This document shows positions 55,663 through 63,432 of a stretch of DNA of 64,000 nucleotides, piece by piece. The DNA comes from Flavobacterium turcicum. GTDB lineage: Bacteria > Bacteroidota > Bacteroidia > Flavobacteriales > Flavobacteriaceae. Numbering within the stretch: position 1 is the first letter of the stretch; the number at the start of each line of letters is the position of its first letter. The DNA lies in the NCBI RefSeq assembly GCF_011365745.1, contig NZ_JAAOBY010000003.1, forward strand, positions 269,594-333,593, given 5' to 3'. The notes beneath the pieces are model-generated. The model searched no databases and had not been told where the DNA came from. It saw only the letters and a program-made list of their open reading frames with translations. The translations under genes were made by a program, and so were the position numbers.

Positions 55663-56430
55663 TTATATAGATTCAAATTTGCCGTTTCTGTATTCAAATA
55701 ACTTTTCAGAAACTAAATGATCTCCATTTTCATTTATTTCGCTTATTGTCTGTTTAAGTTTCTTAATATTTTCTGCGTCATTTTTACCTGTAATAATTAA
55801 CAAATCGCGCGATGGAATTCCTACTACAATTTCACCTTTAACTTTAAAGTTTTCTTCATTCCAAATGTCAAGCAAAATCATACTTGATTCATAATTTCCG
55901 TCCGCTAATAACATATAGTAACCATTTTCGCCGTGTCTTTCAATTTCGATTGAGTTTGACAAATTCTCTATGGCAATTTTTTTGAATTCACTTTTTTCAA
56001 TGTTTAGTTTTTCAAAATCTTCTTGAGTTAAATAATTTATGTGTGTTTCTGTATCTTCGACATAGAAAATATAAAGTTCACTATTATACTTTTGGTAGGT
56101 GTGATTTTTTTTAAAATTTGGGTTTATTTCTAATACACTTTGAATGAAGCGTTCATCTTTAATTACTGGTAAAATGTCAGATATATTTATCGTTCCGTAT
56201 GGTTTGTATAAACTATCAGATGAATTTAAATATTTTTCAAAAACTTCTTCAATATTTTCTGGTTCTCTTAAATATTCAGAATAACAATTATTCAGAAAAT
56301 GTTTGTATTCGTTTGAGTTTTCAAATTCTGTTTGGATTTCAAGACCATTAATAGAAAATATTTTCATGCCTTCAACTTTTTCAGTAAGACGTTTTGCAAA
56401 CTCGGTAGAAAATTCAATTTCGTTAAGCAT
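55663..56430 (-). CDS. DUF1444 (YtpQ-like) protein in a cassette
   Basis: 255 residues, cytoplasmic. EYLREPENIEEVFEKYL near the N-terminus, PVIKDERFIQSVLE, and the C-terminal EIVVGIPSRDLLIITGKND are marks of the DUF1444 family (Bacillus YtpQ). Function unknown. The cassette is bounded by attC sites 6 and 7. Confidence 0.8.
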   Translation of the reverse strand: MLNEIEFSTEFAKRLTEKVEGMKIFSINGLEIQTEFENSNEYKHFLNNCYSEYLREPENIEEVFEKYLNSSDSLYKPYGTINISDILPVIKDERFIQSVLEINPNFKKNHTYQKYNSELYIFYVEDTETHINYLTQEDFEKLNIEKSEFKKIAIENLSNSIEIERHGENGYYMLLADGNYESSMILLDIWNEENFKVKGEIVVGIPSRDLLIITGKNDAENIKKLKQTISEINENGDHLVSEKLFEYRNGKFESI

Positions 56431-56475
56431 ATTTTTTCAGATTATATTTTCTCGTTTCCGTTCGGCTAATATTAC

Positions 56476-56606
56476 CGCCAACGTCCCGCCGCCTCATGCC
56501 GTTGCGAACTTCGTAACTGTTTATTTTCCACTAAGATAATATTTCTTGCGAAACGCAAACGTGAATTTACCACAAAATTCGCAATGGCTTGAGACGGCTG
56601 TTATAT
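56476..56606 (-). repeat. attC site 7 (type B)
   Basis: Left end CGCCAAC, right end GTTATAT (56600-56606). Type B arms: GCCTCATGCCGTTGCGAAC with the complement of TTCGCAATGGCTTGAGACGG. Confidence 0.92.
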
Positions 56607-56982
56607 GCTGCTTAAATTTTTTTCTTGATCAATTTTCAGATTCAACTTTTTAGATTCCACTTTTTAGATTCCACTTTTTAGATTCCACTTTTCGGTTTTC
56701 ACTTTTCGGTTTTCACTTTTCGGTTTTCACTTTTCAGTTTCTGCTTTTCAGTTTCTGCTTTTCAGATTCCACTTTTCGGTTTTCACTTTTCAGTTTCTGC
56801 TTTTCAGTTTCTACTTTTCAGTTTTCACTTTTCGGTTTTCACTTTTCGGTTTTCACTTTTCGGTTTTCGGTTTTCACTTTTCGGTTTCTGCTTTTCAAAA
56901 TTATTCCGTTGCGTTTTTAAGTCGAAAAGTAGAGTAGAAGCAATTCTCTACGAATTTATCTTTTCTGTCGCAGATAAGTGGC
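56607..56982 (-). mobile_element. Gene-free cassette with about 18 copies of a 14-bp repeat
   Basis: Between attC sites 7 and 8. No supportable gene on either strand. A unique left flank (CTTAAATTTTTTTCTTGATC), then the repeat array 56639-56897, then a unique right flank of about 85 bp ending GCAGATAAGTGGC. Both flanks recur at 62513-62803. Confidence 0.85.
56639..56897. repeat. 14-bp tandem repeat array
   Basis: Eighteen units of three main variants, GATTCCACTTTTTA, GTTTTCACTTTTCG and GTTTCTGCTTTTCA, plus one 7-base partial unit. The variants are grouped, which suggests slippage or unequal exchange. Period 14 is not a multiple of three, so it is not a protein repeat. Confidence 0.95.
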
Positions 56983-57114
56983 ATATAACGTTCCGGCGCT
57001 TGGCGAGGTTGCGAACTTCGGAACCGATTATTTTCTATCAAAGATAAAATTTCTTGCGAGAAATAAACGTGAATTCACCACAAAATTCGCAATCTTGCCA
57101 AACGCCTGTTAGCC
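56983..57114 (-). repeat. attC site 8 (type A)
   Basis: Left end ATATAAC, right end GTTAGCC (57108-57114). Type A arms: GGCGCTTGGCGAGGTTGCG with the complement of CGCAATCTTGCCAAACGCC. Confidence 0.92.
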
Positions 57115-57124
57115 GTTCGGTTTT

Positions 57125-57883
57125 TTATAAATACATATATCTAAAACCATAATCTTGTCTATATGTTATAATTTTTATTTCCTTTCTGTTTTGGTCATAT
57201 TTGAATTGATAGATTCTCGCATTTTTTTCGTCGAGATAGCAGTTGTAATTATTTTGATATTTTTTCGGATGCCATTCCTTTTTCATTAATTCATAATTTT
57301 TTCGTAGTCTAACAAAAGCTGAATCTGATTTCTCAACAGGAATGTCTAAATTCATACTTATTCTTTTGTAAACAAGCAAACTATCTCGCTCTTCTATATT
57401 TCTACAGTTCAAAACGGATGAAAGGAGTTCGTTAATTATTTCGTAGTTAATATTTTCTTTTTTTGAATTTCCATTATCAGTTAGCTTATTCAGAGCATTA
57501 TTTAACTCTTTAGTAAAAGTAGAATTAACTTTTGGCACATCTTGAATTTGTTTGTCAAAGGGAAAATTCCAATAATCTTTATACTTATTAGAAAAAAAAG
57601 GAATTGAATAACATTCTTTTTTTGAATTAATAAAAACAATTATTTTTTGATTTCCTTGAATACTATCAGGTTCAGAAAGAAGTTGAATTTCAAAATCAAA
57701 CTTTCCATTTTTGACACTTTTAACAAGTTTATAATCATTTCCGAAAGTTTTTTTTGTGTTTTTTAAAAGAGGAAATTTTTTAATTAAACTATCAACTGAT
57801 GCATTTATATCTGCTTCTTTATTATTTGAACAGCTAATTGTAAAAGTTAGAATTAGAATATATATCAGATTTTGTATTTTCAT
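57125..57883 (-). CDS. Lipoprotein of unknown function in a cassette
   Basis: 252 residues. Lipobox TISC (Cys18) after a clear signal, then a Lys/Asn/Glu-rich mature protein with no recognised domain. It ends 10 bp from attC site 8 and begins 35 bp from site 9. Confidence 0.72.
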   Translation of the reverse strand: MKIQNLIYILILTFTISCSNNKEADINASVDSLIKKFPLLKNTKKTFGNDYKLVKSVKNGKFDFEIQLLSEPDSIQGNQKIIVFINSKKECYSIPFFSNKYKDYWNFPFDKQIQDVPKVNSTFTKELNNALNKLTDNGNSKKENINYEIINELLSSVLNCRNIEERDSLLVYKRISMNLDIPVEKSDSAFVRLRKNYELMKKEWHPKKYQNNYNCYLDEKNARIYQFKYDQNRKEIKIITYRQDYGFRYMYL

Positions 57884-57918
57884 GGATATTGTTTTTCATT
57901 ACGTTCAGTCAAACTGAC

Positions 57919-58043
57919 GGCTAACGTGTCGCTGCTTTGAGATGGTGGGGAATTCGTAACCTTTCAACTTTCTGCTTTGCAGAAAAGTATATGCGAGACG
58001 ATAATTCCACTAAAACCCCACTATATCAAAACAGCTGTTGGGC
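57919..58043 (-). repeat. attC site 9 (own type)
   Basis: Left end GGCTAAC, right end GTTGGGC (58037-58043), which fits GTTRRRY exactly. Arms CTGCTTTGAGATGGTGGGG and the complement of CCCCACTATATCAAAACAG. The middle (CTTTCTGCTTTGCAGAAAAG) forms its own hairpin and differs from the other sites. Confidence 0.88.
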
Positions 58044-58061
58044 GTTCGCTTTTTTCATTTT

Positions 58062-58943
58062 TTACTTGAATCTACATTCTCCGTCTCTTTTTACGCCTTC
58101 AATTCTTTTAGCATAATCGTCTTCAATTTCTTTTAGATATTCTACTTTATCCGAAGCACTTAAATCCACATCTTTTTTAATTTTTTCTGTGTCTTCTTTG
58201 TGAGTTTTTTCAATCCATTCTAAATTATGCTCCATAAAATCTTTCCTACCTGAAGGCATAATATTAGCAAACTCTTCATTGGTTAAATAAGTGATGTTGT
58301 TGTCTTTTTTTGGTTCATCAACAACAGTTTCGCTATTCATTTCTACTAAAATGGTTTTAATAAATTCATCAATATAAAAAGCAGCTATTGGCTCAGCTTT
58401 AGATGAAATATCGCTGAGATCAGTTCTGTCTGCAAGAAGTTTATAATCTCCATTTTGATCAAATAATACATTAAGGTATTCAAATTGAATTTGATTATCA
58501 GTTATTCTATTTTTAAATCTTAATGCAAGCACTCTAAAACTAATATTGTCTGTTTTAAATTTAGTTAATAATTTAGCTTTTGTTTCTTCATTTAAATGAG
58601 TGAATTCAATTGCCAATCCACTTATAGAATTTTTACTTTTGACTGTTTCAGTACCTGTAACATATTTATCAACAATTTTATTTAGGTCAATGTTTGTTGT
58701 TGTAATAATCTCCATTTCTAATTCATCTGGATATAATGATTGTGTTTTAACTTGGGAAGTGATTGAATCCAATTGTAATTCAATTTTTTCATCCAAAGTA
58801 GGTTCAGAAGTTGTCTTGTCTACAATCCAATTATTTATTTCTTTAAATATTTTGACTTTACCACTTCCGCTATTAGTGTCCATTTTGGAACAAGAGCATA
58901 ATGTTATTAGCAAACCAACAATAGTAATTTTTAATATTTTCAT
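58062..58943 (-). CDS. Lipoprotein of unknown function, second gene of a two-gene cassette
   Basis: 293 residues. Lipobox LCSC (Cys18). The mature part is rich in charged residues, with a Lys/Asp/Glu-rich helical C-terminus (KTHKEDTEKIKKDVDLSASD). No domain recognised. It follows the 58956-59621 gene by 12 bp on the same strand, with no attC between them. Confidence 0.7.
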   Translation of the reverse strand: MKILKITIVGLLITLCSCSKMDTNSGSGKVKIFKEINNWIVDKTTSEPTLDEKIELQLDSITSQVKTQSLYPDELEMEIITTTNIDLNKIVDKYVTGTETVKSKNSISGLAIEFTHLNEETKAKLLTKFKTDNISFRVLALRFKNRITDNQIQFEYLNVLFDQNGDYKLLADRTDLSDISSKAEPIAAFYIDEFIKTILVEMNSETVVDEPKKDNNITYLTNEEFANIMPSGRKDFMEHNLEWIEKTHKEDTEKIKKDVDLSASDKVEYLKEIEDDYAKRIEGVKRDGECRFK

Positions 58944-58955
58944 TTTTTATATTTG

Positions 58956-59621
58956 TTATTTGTTTGATTTCCAATTGATATAAGTTTGTCTTATTTCGTT
59001 CCAATATGTTTTGTCAGCTATTTTAGGATATGATGGGTGATAGGCATTAATACATAATTTATTAGAAGAAATTGTATAATAAGCTGTATTATAAGTACTA
59101 TCATCAGCGTATTTTTTTTCTGTGTTTAAAATATCCCAACCTATTTTTGACAAATCTTCGAATTCAAAAAATTTAAGTGTATTCCCAAATATTATTATAT
59201 TAGGGTTTAAATCTTCGATTTGCTTTAGAAGTTTATCTTTTCCAACATTATATGCTTTTTTAATTTTCCAATCATCAGAGGATGAATCAGCTGGTAATTT
59301 GTTTATATTTATATATGCAATTTGCTGAACTACTTCATAAGCTTCTTGATTTGCATAAGGTATATTTTCCCATTCAACAGTTGGATTTAAAATACCATAA
59401 GTTGCATATATCATCTTTCGAAATGTAGGTACAGATAACGCATTTTTTTTATGCCAATCATTTCGAAAACCCTCACAGACATCAATTTCTTTTTCTTTGT
59501 CTTCTGCTGAAATGTTAGCTTCTTTCAAAATCCACAGAATTTTACACGATGAATTATTGTATTCAGTATCATTTATTTTTCCGTCAATTATTTCTTTCAT
59601 ATTAATTTGTTGATTTTCCAT
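58956..59621 (-). CDS. Uracil-DNA-glycosylase-fold-like protein, first gene of a two-gene cassette
   Basis: 221 residues from the ATG at 59619-59621; a start at 59645 would lie inside the attC core. KILWILKEANIS near the N-terminus, NIIIFGNTLKFF in the middle and CINAYHPSYP near the C-terminus are placed like the motifs of the uracil-DNA glycosylase superfamily (last motif HPS). The resemblance is weak and catalytic residues are not certain, so activity is not claimed. Cassette bounded by attC sites 9 and 10. Confidence 0.65.
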   Translation of the reverse strand: MENQQINMKEIIDGKINDTEYNNSSCKILWILKEANISAEDKEKEIDVCEGFRNDWHKKNALSVPTFRKMIYATYGILNPTVEWENIPYANQEAYEVVQQIAYININKLPADSSSDDWKIKKAYNVGKDKLLKQIEDLNPNIIIFGNTLKFFEFEDLSKIGWDILNTEKKYADDSTYNTAYYTISSNKLCINAYHPSYPKIADKTYWNEIRQTYINWKSNK

Positions 59622-59639
59622 TTTCTGCGTTAAAGTGAC

Positions 59640-59771
59640 GCCCAACGTTCCCGCGCTTGGCGAGGTTGCGAACTTCGGAACCGATTATTTTCTATCAAAG
59701 ATAAAATTTCTTGCGAGAAATAAACGTGTATTTACTACAAAATTCGCAATCTTGCCAAACGCCTGTTAGTG
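59640..59771 (-). repeat. attC site 10 (type A)
   Basis: Left end GCCCAAC (exact RYYYAAC), right end GTTAGTG (59765-59771). Nearly identical to site 8 across the arms and middle. Confidence 0.93.
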
Positions 59772-59780
59772 GCTGTATTT

Positions 59781-60455
59781 TTATTCAAACATTGATTTAC
59801 AATTAATAAAATTTTCTATTAATTTTGAAGGATTTTCTTCATCAAATTCATCAAAACCTATTATAAAAGAAGGTTCTGGCATAATAAATCTAGTTAATTC
59901 ATTTATCGAGTTTACGTAATTCGTTGCGTGACCATTTAATGCAATTTCAATATTCAGTTCTAAATCCCATTTTGTTTGCTCCTCACTTTTATAAACTAGA
60001 AAAGGAATAATAAATGGCACGTATTTACTAAAAATTGGGTTTTCTTCATATGTTAAGCGTGTGTCTGGCCAAACATTTATTTCTTTAAAAGTTGTTCCTA
60101 AATCAACTAGAAATTGTGCGTTTTCATCAATAATTGCATTAAAAACTTCATCTTTGTTTTCGTTTAAATATAGTTTTACATAACTAGCATGCCAAACCGT
60201 TGTTCCTTTTGGATTAACAATTTGATATGGGTGAAATGAATTACCAATTATTATTCCGCCTTTTTCTCCAATTACATTTCCATAAAGATTTGTAAATGAT
60301 TTAGTGTCTTTAGATTCTCTATTTGGATTATCAGTTAAACCAAATAAATAATAACATTCAAAATTCACCATGGAATTATTTATTTTGACTTTTTCTTTAG
60401 CCAAATTTTCAGGTTTTATTTTGTCTTTACTTTTAAAAATATTAAATATTCCCAT
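59781..60455 (-). CDS. Cytoplasmic protein of unknown function in a cassette
   Basis: 224 residues, no signal or membrane segment. Segments such as GGIIIGNSFHPYQIVNPKGT and WHASYVKLYLNENKDEVFNA suggest a compact alpha/beta domain, and the C-terminus is acidic (GFDEFDEENPSK). I do not recognise the family. Bounded by attC sites 10 and 11; the gene ends 10 bp from site 10. Confidence 0.7.
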   Translation of the reverse strand: MGIFNIFKSKDKIKPENLAKEKVKINNSMVNFECYYLFGLTDNPNRESKDTKSFTNLYGNVIGEKGGIIIGNSFHPYQIVNPKGTTVWHASYVKLYLNENKDEVFNAIIDENAQFLVDLGTTFKEINVWPDTRLTYEENPIFSKYVPFIIPFLVYKSEEQTKWDLELNIEIALNGHATNYVNSINELTRFIMPEPSFIIGFDEFDEENPSKLIENFINCKSMFE

Positions 60456-60481
60456 TTTCTAACGATTTCGGTTTATATAGC

Positions 60482-60613
60482 CACTAACGTCCCGCCGCCT
60501 CATGCCGTTGCGAACTTCGGACCCGATCAGTTTCGGCTAAGATAAATAAACTTGCGAAACGATAAGCGTCAATTTAGTAGAAAATTCGCAATGGCTTGAG
60601 ACGGCTGTTATGC
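60482..60613 (-). repeat. attC site 11 (type B)
   Basis: Left end CACTAAC, right end GTTATGC (60607-60613). Right end through CGTGGG and the left end of site 12 are complementary at 14 of 15 positions. Confidence 0.93.
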
Positions 60614-60896
60614 GTGGGTTTATTTTTTTGGAAAAACTTATTTCTATCTTTTTTCCGGTTAATGCTTTTCAAATTTCAGTTTCCAAGTTTCGCTTTCAAG
60701 TTTCGCTTTCAAGTTTCACTTTCAAGTTTCTGCTTTCAGGTTTCGCTCTCAAGTTTCCCTCTCAAGTTTCCCTCTCAAGTTTCACTTTCAAGTTTCTGCT
60801 TTCAAGTTTCGCGTTCAAGTTTCTGCTTTCAAAAACTCTGCTGGTAAGATAATTTTATTTCTAATTCTTAATGTCTGCGTAAATTCCAAAACTCAC
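60614..60896 (-). mobile_element. Gene-free cassette with 11 copies of a 13-14 bp repeat
   Basis: Between attC sites 11 and 12. Plus-strand open frames here are only translations of the repeat. Repeats occupy 60685-60830. Confidence 0.85.
60685..60830. repeat. 13/14-bp tandem repeat array
   Basis: Eleven units: AAGTTTCGCTTTC-like (13 bp, eight units) and AAGTTTCTGCTTTC (14 bp, three units). Confidence 0.95.
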
Positions 60897-61027
60897 GCAT
60901 AACGTCCCGCCGCCTCATGCCGTTGCAAACTTCGGGACCAATTATTTTCGGCTAAGATAAAAAAACTTGCGATGCGAAAGCGCCAATTTAGAAGAAAATT
61001 CGCAATCTTGCCAAACGCCTGTTAGCA
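60897..61027 (-). repeat. attC site 12 (chimeric B/A)
   Basis: Left half is type B (CCGCCGCCTCATGCCGTTGC), right half is type A (CGCAATCTTGCCAAACGCC). The two arms therefore pair much less well than in pure sites. Ends GCATAAC and GTTAGCA. Confidence 0.9.
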
Positions 61028-61040
61028 ACAGTATAAATCT

Positions 61041-61838
61041 TTACCAAAATTTTCCTTCATATATTTGGTTATTTTTATAATCCCAATCAACAAAAAATCC
61101 AGCTTTTAATTTCGGATGATTCTTCTTTATTTTTTCAACTATCTCAAACTTTATATTTCCTGTATAATCAAATCTTTCCAAGTTGTCAATTTCTAAAAGA
61201 TAATTAAAAGAACTTTTATCGATTAGTGAAGTAAAACTCAAATCTAAGTGTTTTAATTTTTTAAGGTTTTTAAAAATTTTCAAGCTTTCAATTTTCAGAT
61301 TTTTTGGTCCAACAATATAGCCATATAATGCAAGCCCAATTAAACTTTCTATATTGCCAATTATGTCATAGTTTTCTATTTTGAAACAGTTTTCAATTCT
61401 AAGTTGAAGTAATTTTATGTTTTCTAAAATTGAAATATCTTTAAGTTGAGTAAAACTATCGATTTCAAATCTCTTCAATTTTTTAATTTTGGTCAATTGG
61501 GACAAATCAGTAATTTTTGATGAATCAATTATTAATTCCTCTAAATTTGGAATTTCACTCAATGCATCAAATAATTCTTGATTAATTCCAAAAGTGATTT
61601 TTATTCTTTTGACTTCATCAAGTTTAGGAAAAATATCAATCCATTTTTTTTGAATTTCTAATTTTCCTTTTGTTTTTAAAGTATCGTATAAAAAAGATAA
61701 ACTATGAATATGTATATTTTCTGAATTTAATTTTTTATCGTCAAATTGTTGGACAAATACATATGTAGGTTCAAATTCTTTTCCTTTATAAAACTCACTT
61801 AATTTGTATCTATCTGTTGTATTTTCTACGTCTTCCAT
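61041..61838 (-). CDS. Leucine-rich-repeat-like cassette protein
   Basis: 265 residues, cytoplasmic. Residues about 85-245 contain irregular 22-24 residue repeats with Leu/Ile spacing (LSEIPNLEELIIDSSKITDL, KIKKLKRFEIDSFTQL, LKKLKHLDLSFTSLIDKSSF). The final third keeps the LRR pattern (IDNLERFDYTGNIKFEIVE). Probably a small curved interaction module; partner unknown. Bounded by attC sites 12 and 13. Confidence 0.78.
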   Translation of the reverse strand: MEDVENTTDRYKLSEFYKGKEFEPTYVFVQQFDDKKLNSENIHIHSLSFLYDTLKTKGKLEIQKKWIDIFPKLDEVKRIKITFGINQELFDALSEIPNLEELIIDSSKITDLSQLTKIKKLKRFEIDSFTQLKDISILENIKLLQLRIENCFKIENYDIIGNIESLIGLALYGYIVGPKNLKIESLKIFKNLKKLKHLDLSFTSLIDKSSFNYLLEIDNLERFDYTGNIKFEIVEKIKKNHPKLKAGFFVDWDYKNNQIYEGKFW

Positions 61839-61845
61839 ATATTGT

Positions 61846-61980
61846 TGCTAACGTTTTGCCGCTTGGCGCTGTTGCGGATTTTCAGCACCAAACTCTCACA
61901 AATATAAACAAATTTTTAATTTAAGACTTAAGCTTCCAAAAAATCACCGAAACCGCAATGGCGCCAAACGGCTGTTAGTG
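61846..61980 (-). repeat. attC site 13 (own type)
   Basis: Left end TGCTAAC, right end GTTAGTG (61974-61980). Arms GCCGCTTGGCGCTGTTGCGG and the complement of CCGCAATGGCGCCAAACGGC pair almost fully. Confidence 0.93.
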
Positions 61981-62380
61981 GTTCGGCAGTTTTAGAAATT
62001 CCGCATCACCATTTTATTTTTCAAGTTTCTGTTTCTAGTTCTGATTTAAAGTTTCGCTTCAAAGTTTTGCTTCAAAGTTTCGTTTCGAAGTTTGTATTCA
62101 AGTTCTGATCCTAAGTCTGCTTTAAAATTTCTCTTCGAAGTTTTAATTCCAAGTTCTGATTCAAAGTTACGTTTCATAATTACGTTTCATAGTTACGTTT
62201 CAAAGTTTTGCTTCCAAGTTTTGCTTCCAAGTTTTGCTTCGAAGTTTTGTTTCAATTTTTTTAGTAACAATTATGGATTTTTTTAATTCGAAGAGCTTTA
62301 ACCAGTAATAATATCAAACATCTTGCGGAAGACAAATGTGAAGTGTAATTGATATGACCTGCGTAATTTCTGCTGCTGAC
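61981..62380 (-). mobile_element. Gene-free cassette with a degenerate 13-bp repeat
   Basis: Between attC sites 13 and 14. The left part (62021-62255) is repetitive, the right part (62256-62380) is unique. No supportable gene. Confidence 0.8.
62021..62255. repeat. Degenerate 13-bp tandem repeat array
   Basis: Roughly 17 units of the type CAAAGTTTCGCTT, CAAAGTTTTGCTT and CATAGTTACGTTT, the most diverged of the four arrays. The unit is related to that at 60685-60830. Confidence 0.85.
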
Positions 62381-62512
62381 CACTAACGTCCCGCCGCCTC
62401 ACGCTGTTGCGAACTTCGGGACCGTTTAGTTTCGGCTAAGATAAATAAACTTGCGAAACGAAAGCGTCAATTGTAGGATAAAATTCGCAATGGCTTGAGA
62501 CGGCTGTTATAT
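62381..62512 (-). repeat. attC site 14 (type B)
   Basis: Left end CACTAAC, right end GTTATAT (62506-62512). The left arm has CACGCTGTTGCG where other type B sites have CATGCCGTTGCG. Confidence 0.92.
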
Positions 62513-62803
62513 GCCGCTTAAACTTTTTCTTGACCAATTTTCATGTTTTTACTTTTCAGATTCCACTTTTCTGATTCCACTTTTCGGTTTCTGCTTTCAA
62601 GATTCATTTTTCATTTTTCACTTTTCACGTTTCGGTTTCAAATTTTCGGTTCCTGCTTTTCGGTTTCTGCTTTTAAGTTTCTGCTTTTAAGTTTCTGCTT
62701 TTCAGTATCTGCTTTTCAAAATTATTCCGTTGCGTTTTAAAGTCGAAAAGTAGAGGAGAAGCGGTGTTCTACGAATTTAACTTTTCTGCCGCAGATAAGT
62801 GGC
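62513..62803 (-). mobile_element. Gene-free repeat cassette, homologue of 56607-56982
   Basis: Left flank GCCGCTTAAACTTTTTCTTG and right flank (CAAAATTATTCCGTTGCG ... GCAGATAAGTGGC) match the other cassette almost base for base. The repeat block between them is shorter and more diverged. No supportable gene. Confidence 0.88.
62543..62718. repeat. 14-bp tandem repeat array, diverged
   Basis: About twelve units such as AGATTCCACTTTTC, GGTTTCTGCTTTTA and AGTTTCTGCTTTTA, with one irregular stretch (62600-62645). Confidence 0.88.
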
Positions 62804-62934
62804 ATATAACGTCCCGCCGCCTCATGCCGTTGCGAACTTCGGAAGCGATTAGTTTCGGCTAAGATAAATAAACTTGCGAAACTTAAGCGTCAATTTAGGA
62901 GAGAATTCGCAATGGCTTGAGACGGCTGTTATCG
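62804..62934 (-). repeat. attC site 15 (type B)
   Basis: Left end ATATAAC, right end GTTATCG (62928-62934). It supplies the stop codon of the 62929 gene. Confidence 0.93.
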
Positions 62935-63264
62935 GCTGGCTTTTCCAATTCGGTAAACTTCCAGTTTAAATTCCACAACGCTTTCAAATTCATTATTCCA
63001 CACTCTAAATTCCATTTTGCCATACAAAGCTTTAATTTCTGAGAAAAAATTCGCTTTGCTAATTTCTGAAGATTCATTTCTAATAGTAACAATGTAAACA
63101 GTTTCACCACCAAAACTTATGTTAAAGATTCTTTCGGAATCTCTTTCTGTTAAACTTTCTGGATTTAAATATTGCCATTCGCTTTCTGAATTATTTCCAG
63201 GTTTTTGCCACTGAATTGTATTCAAATATGTTTTGTCAGATTCATAAATAATTCTAGATTCCAT
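62929..63264 (-). CDS. Small cytoplasmic cassette protein
   Basis: 111 residues from the ATG at 63262-63264; a start at 63342 would lie inside attC site 16. The fold looks alpha/beta (RIFNISFGGETVYIVTIRNE, FFSEIKALYGKMEFRVW, FESVVEFKLEVYRI). No family recognised. Its TAA stop (62929-62931) is part of the attC core. Confidence 0.7.
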   Translation of the reverse strand: MESRIIYESDKTYLNTIQWQKPGNNSESEWQYLNPESLTERDSERIFNISFGGETVYIVTIRNESSEISKANFFSEIKALYGKMEFRVWNNEFESVVEFKLEVYRIGKASR

Positions 63265-63293
63265 GATGTTTCTGCGGGTTTTTTTAAGCTTGC

Positions 63294-63425
63294 CGGTAAC
63301 GTTCCGGCGCTTGGCGAGGTTGCGAACTTCGGAACTGATCATTTTCTGCTAAAGATAAAATTTCTTGCGAGAAATAAACGTGTATTTACTACAAAATTCG
63401 CAATCTTGCCAAACGCCTGTTGTAT
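63294..63425 (-). repeat. attC site 16 (type A)
   Basis: Left end CGGTAAC, right end GTTGTAT (63419-63425). Nearly identical to sites 8 and 10. Confidence 0.93.
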
Positions 63426-63432
63426 GCTGTGT

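Noticed and set aside
56639..56897. Repeat array considered as a CRISPR
   Set aside because: Units follow each other directly without unique spacers, are 14 bp long and vary in sequence. No cas gene is present.
60596..60852. Two overlapping plus-strand open frames rich in Phe, Ser, Leu and Lys
   Set aside because: They are translations of the 13/14-bp tandem repeat in two different frames. The repeat period is not a multiple of three, and the frames begin inside an attC site.
62092..62740. Plus-strand open frames at 62092-62286 and 62543-62740
   Set aside because: Same cause: repeat arrays without stop codons. No start context and no similarity to a protein.
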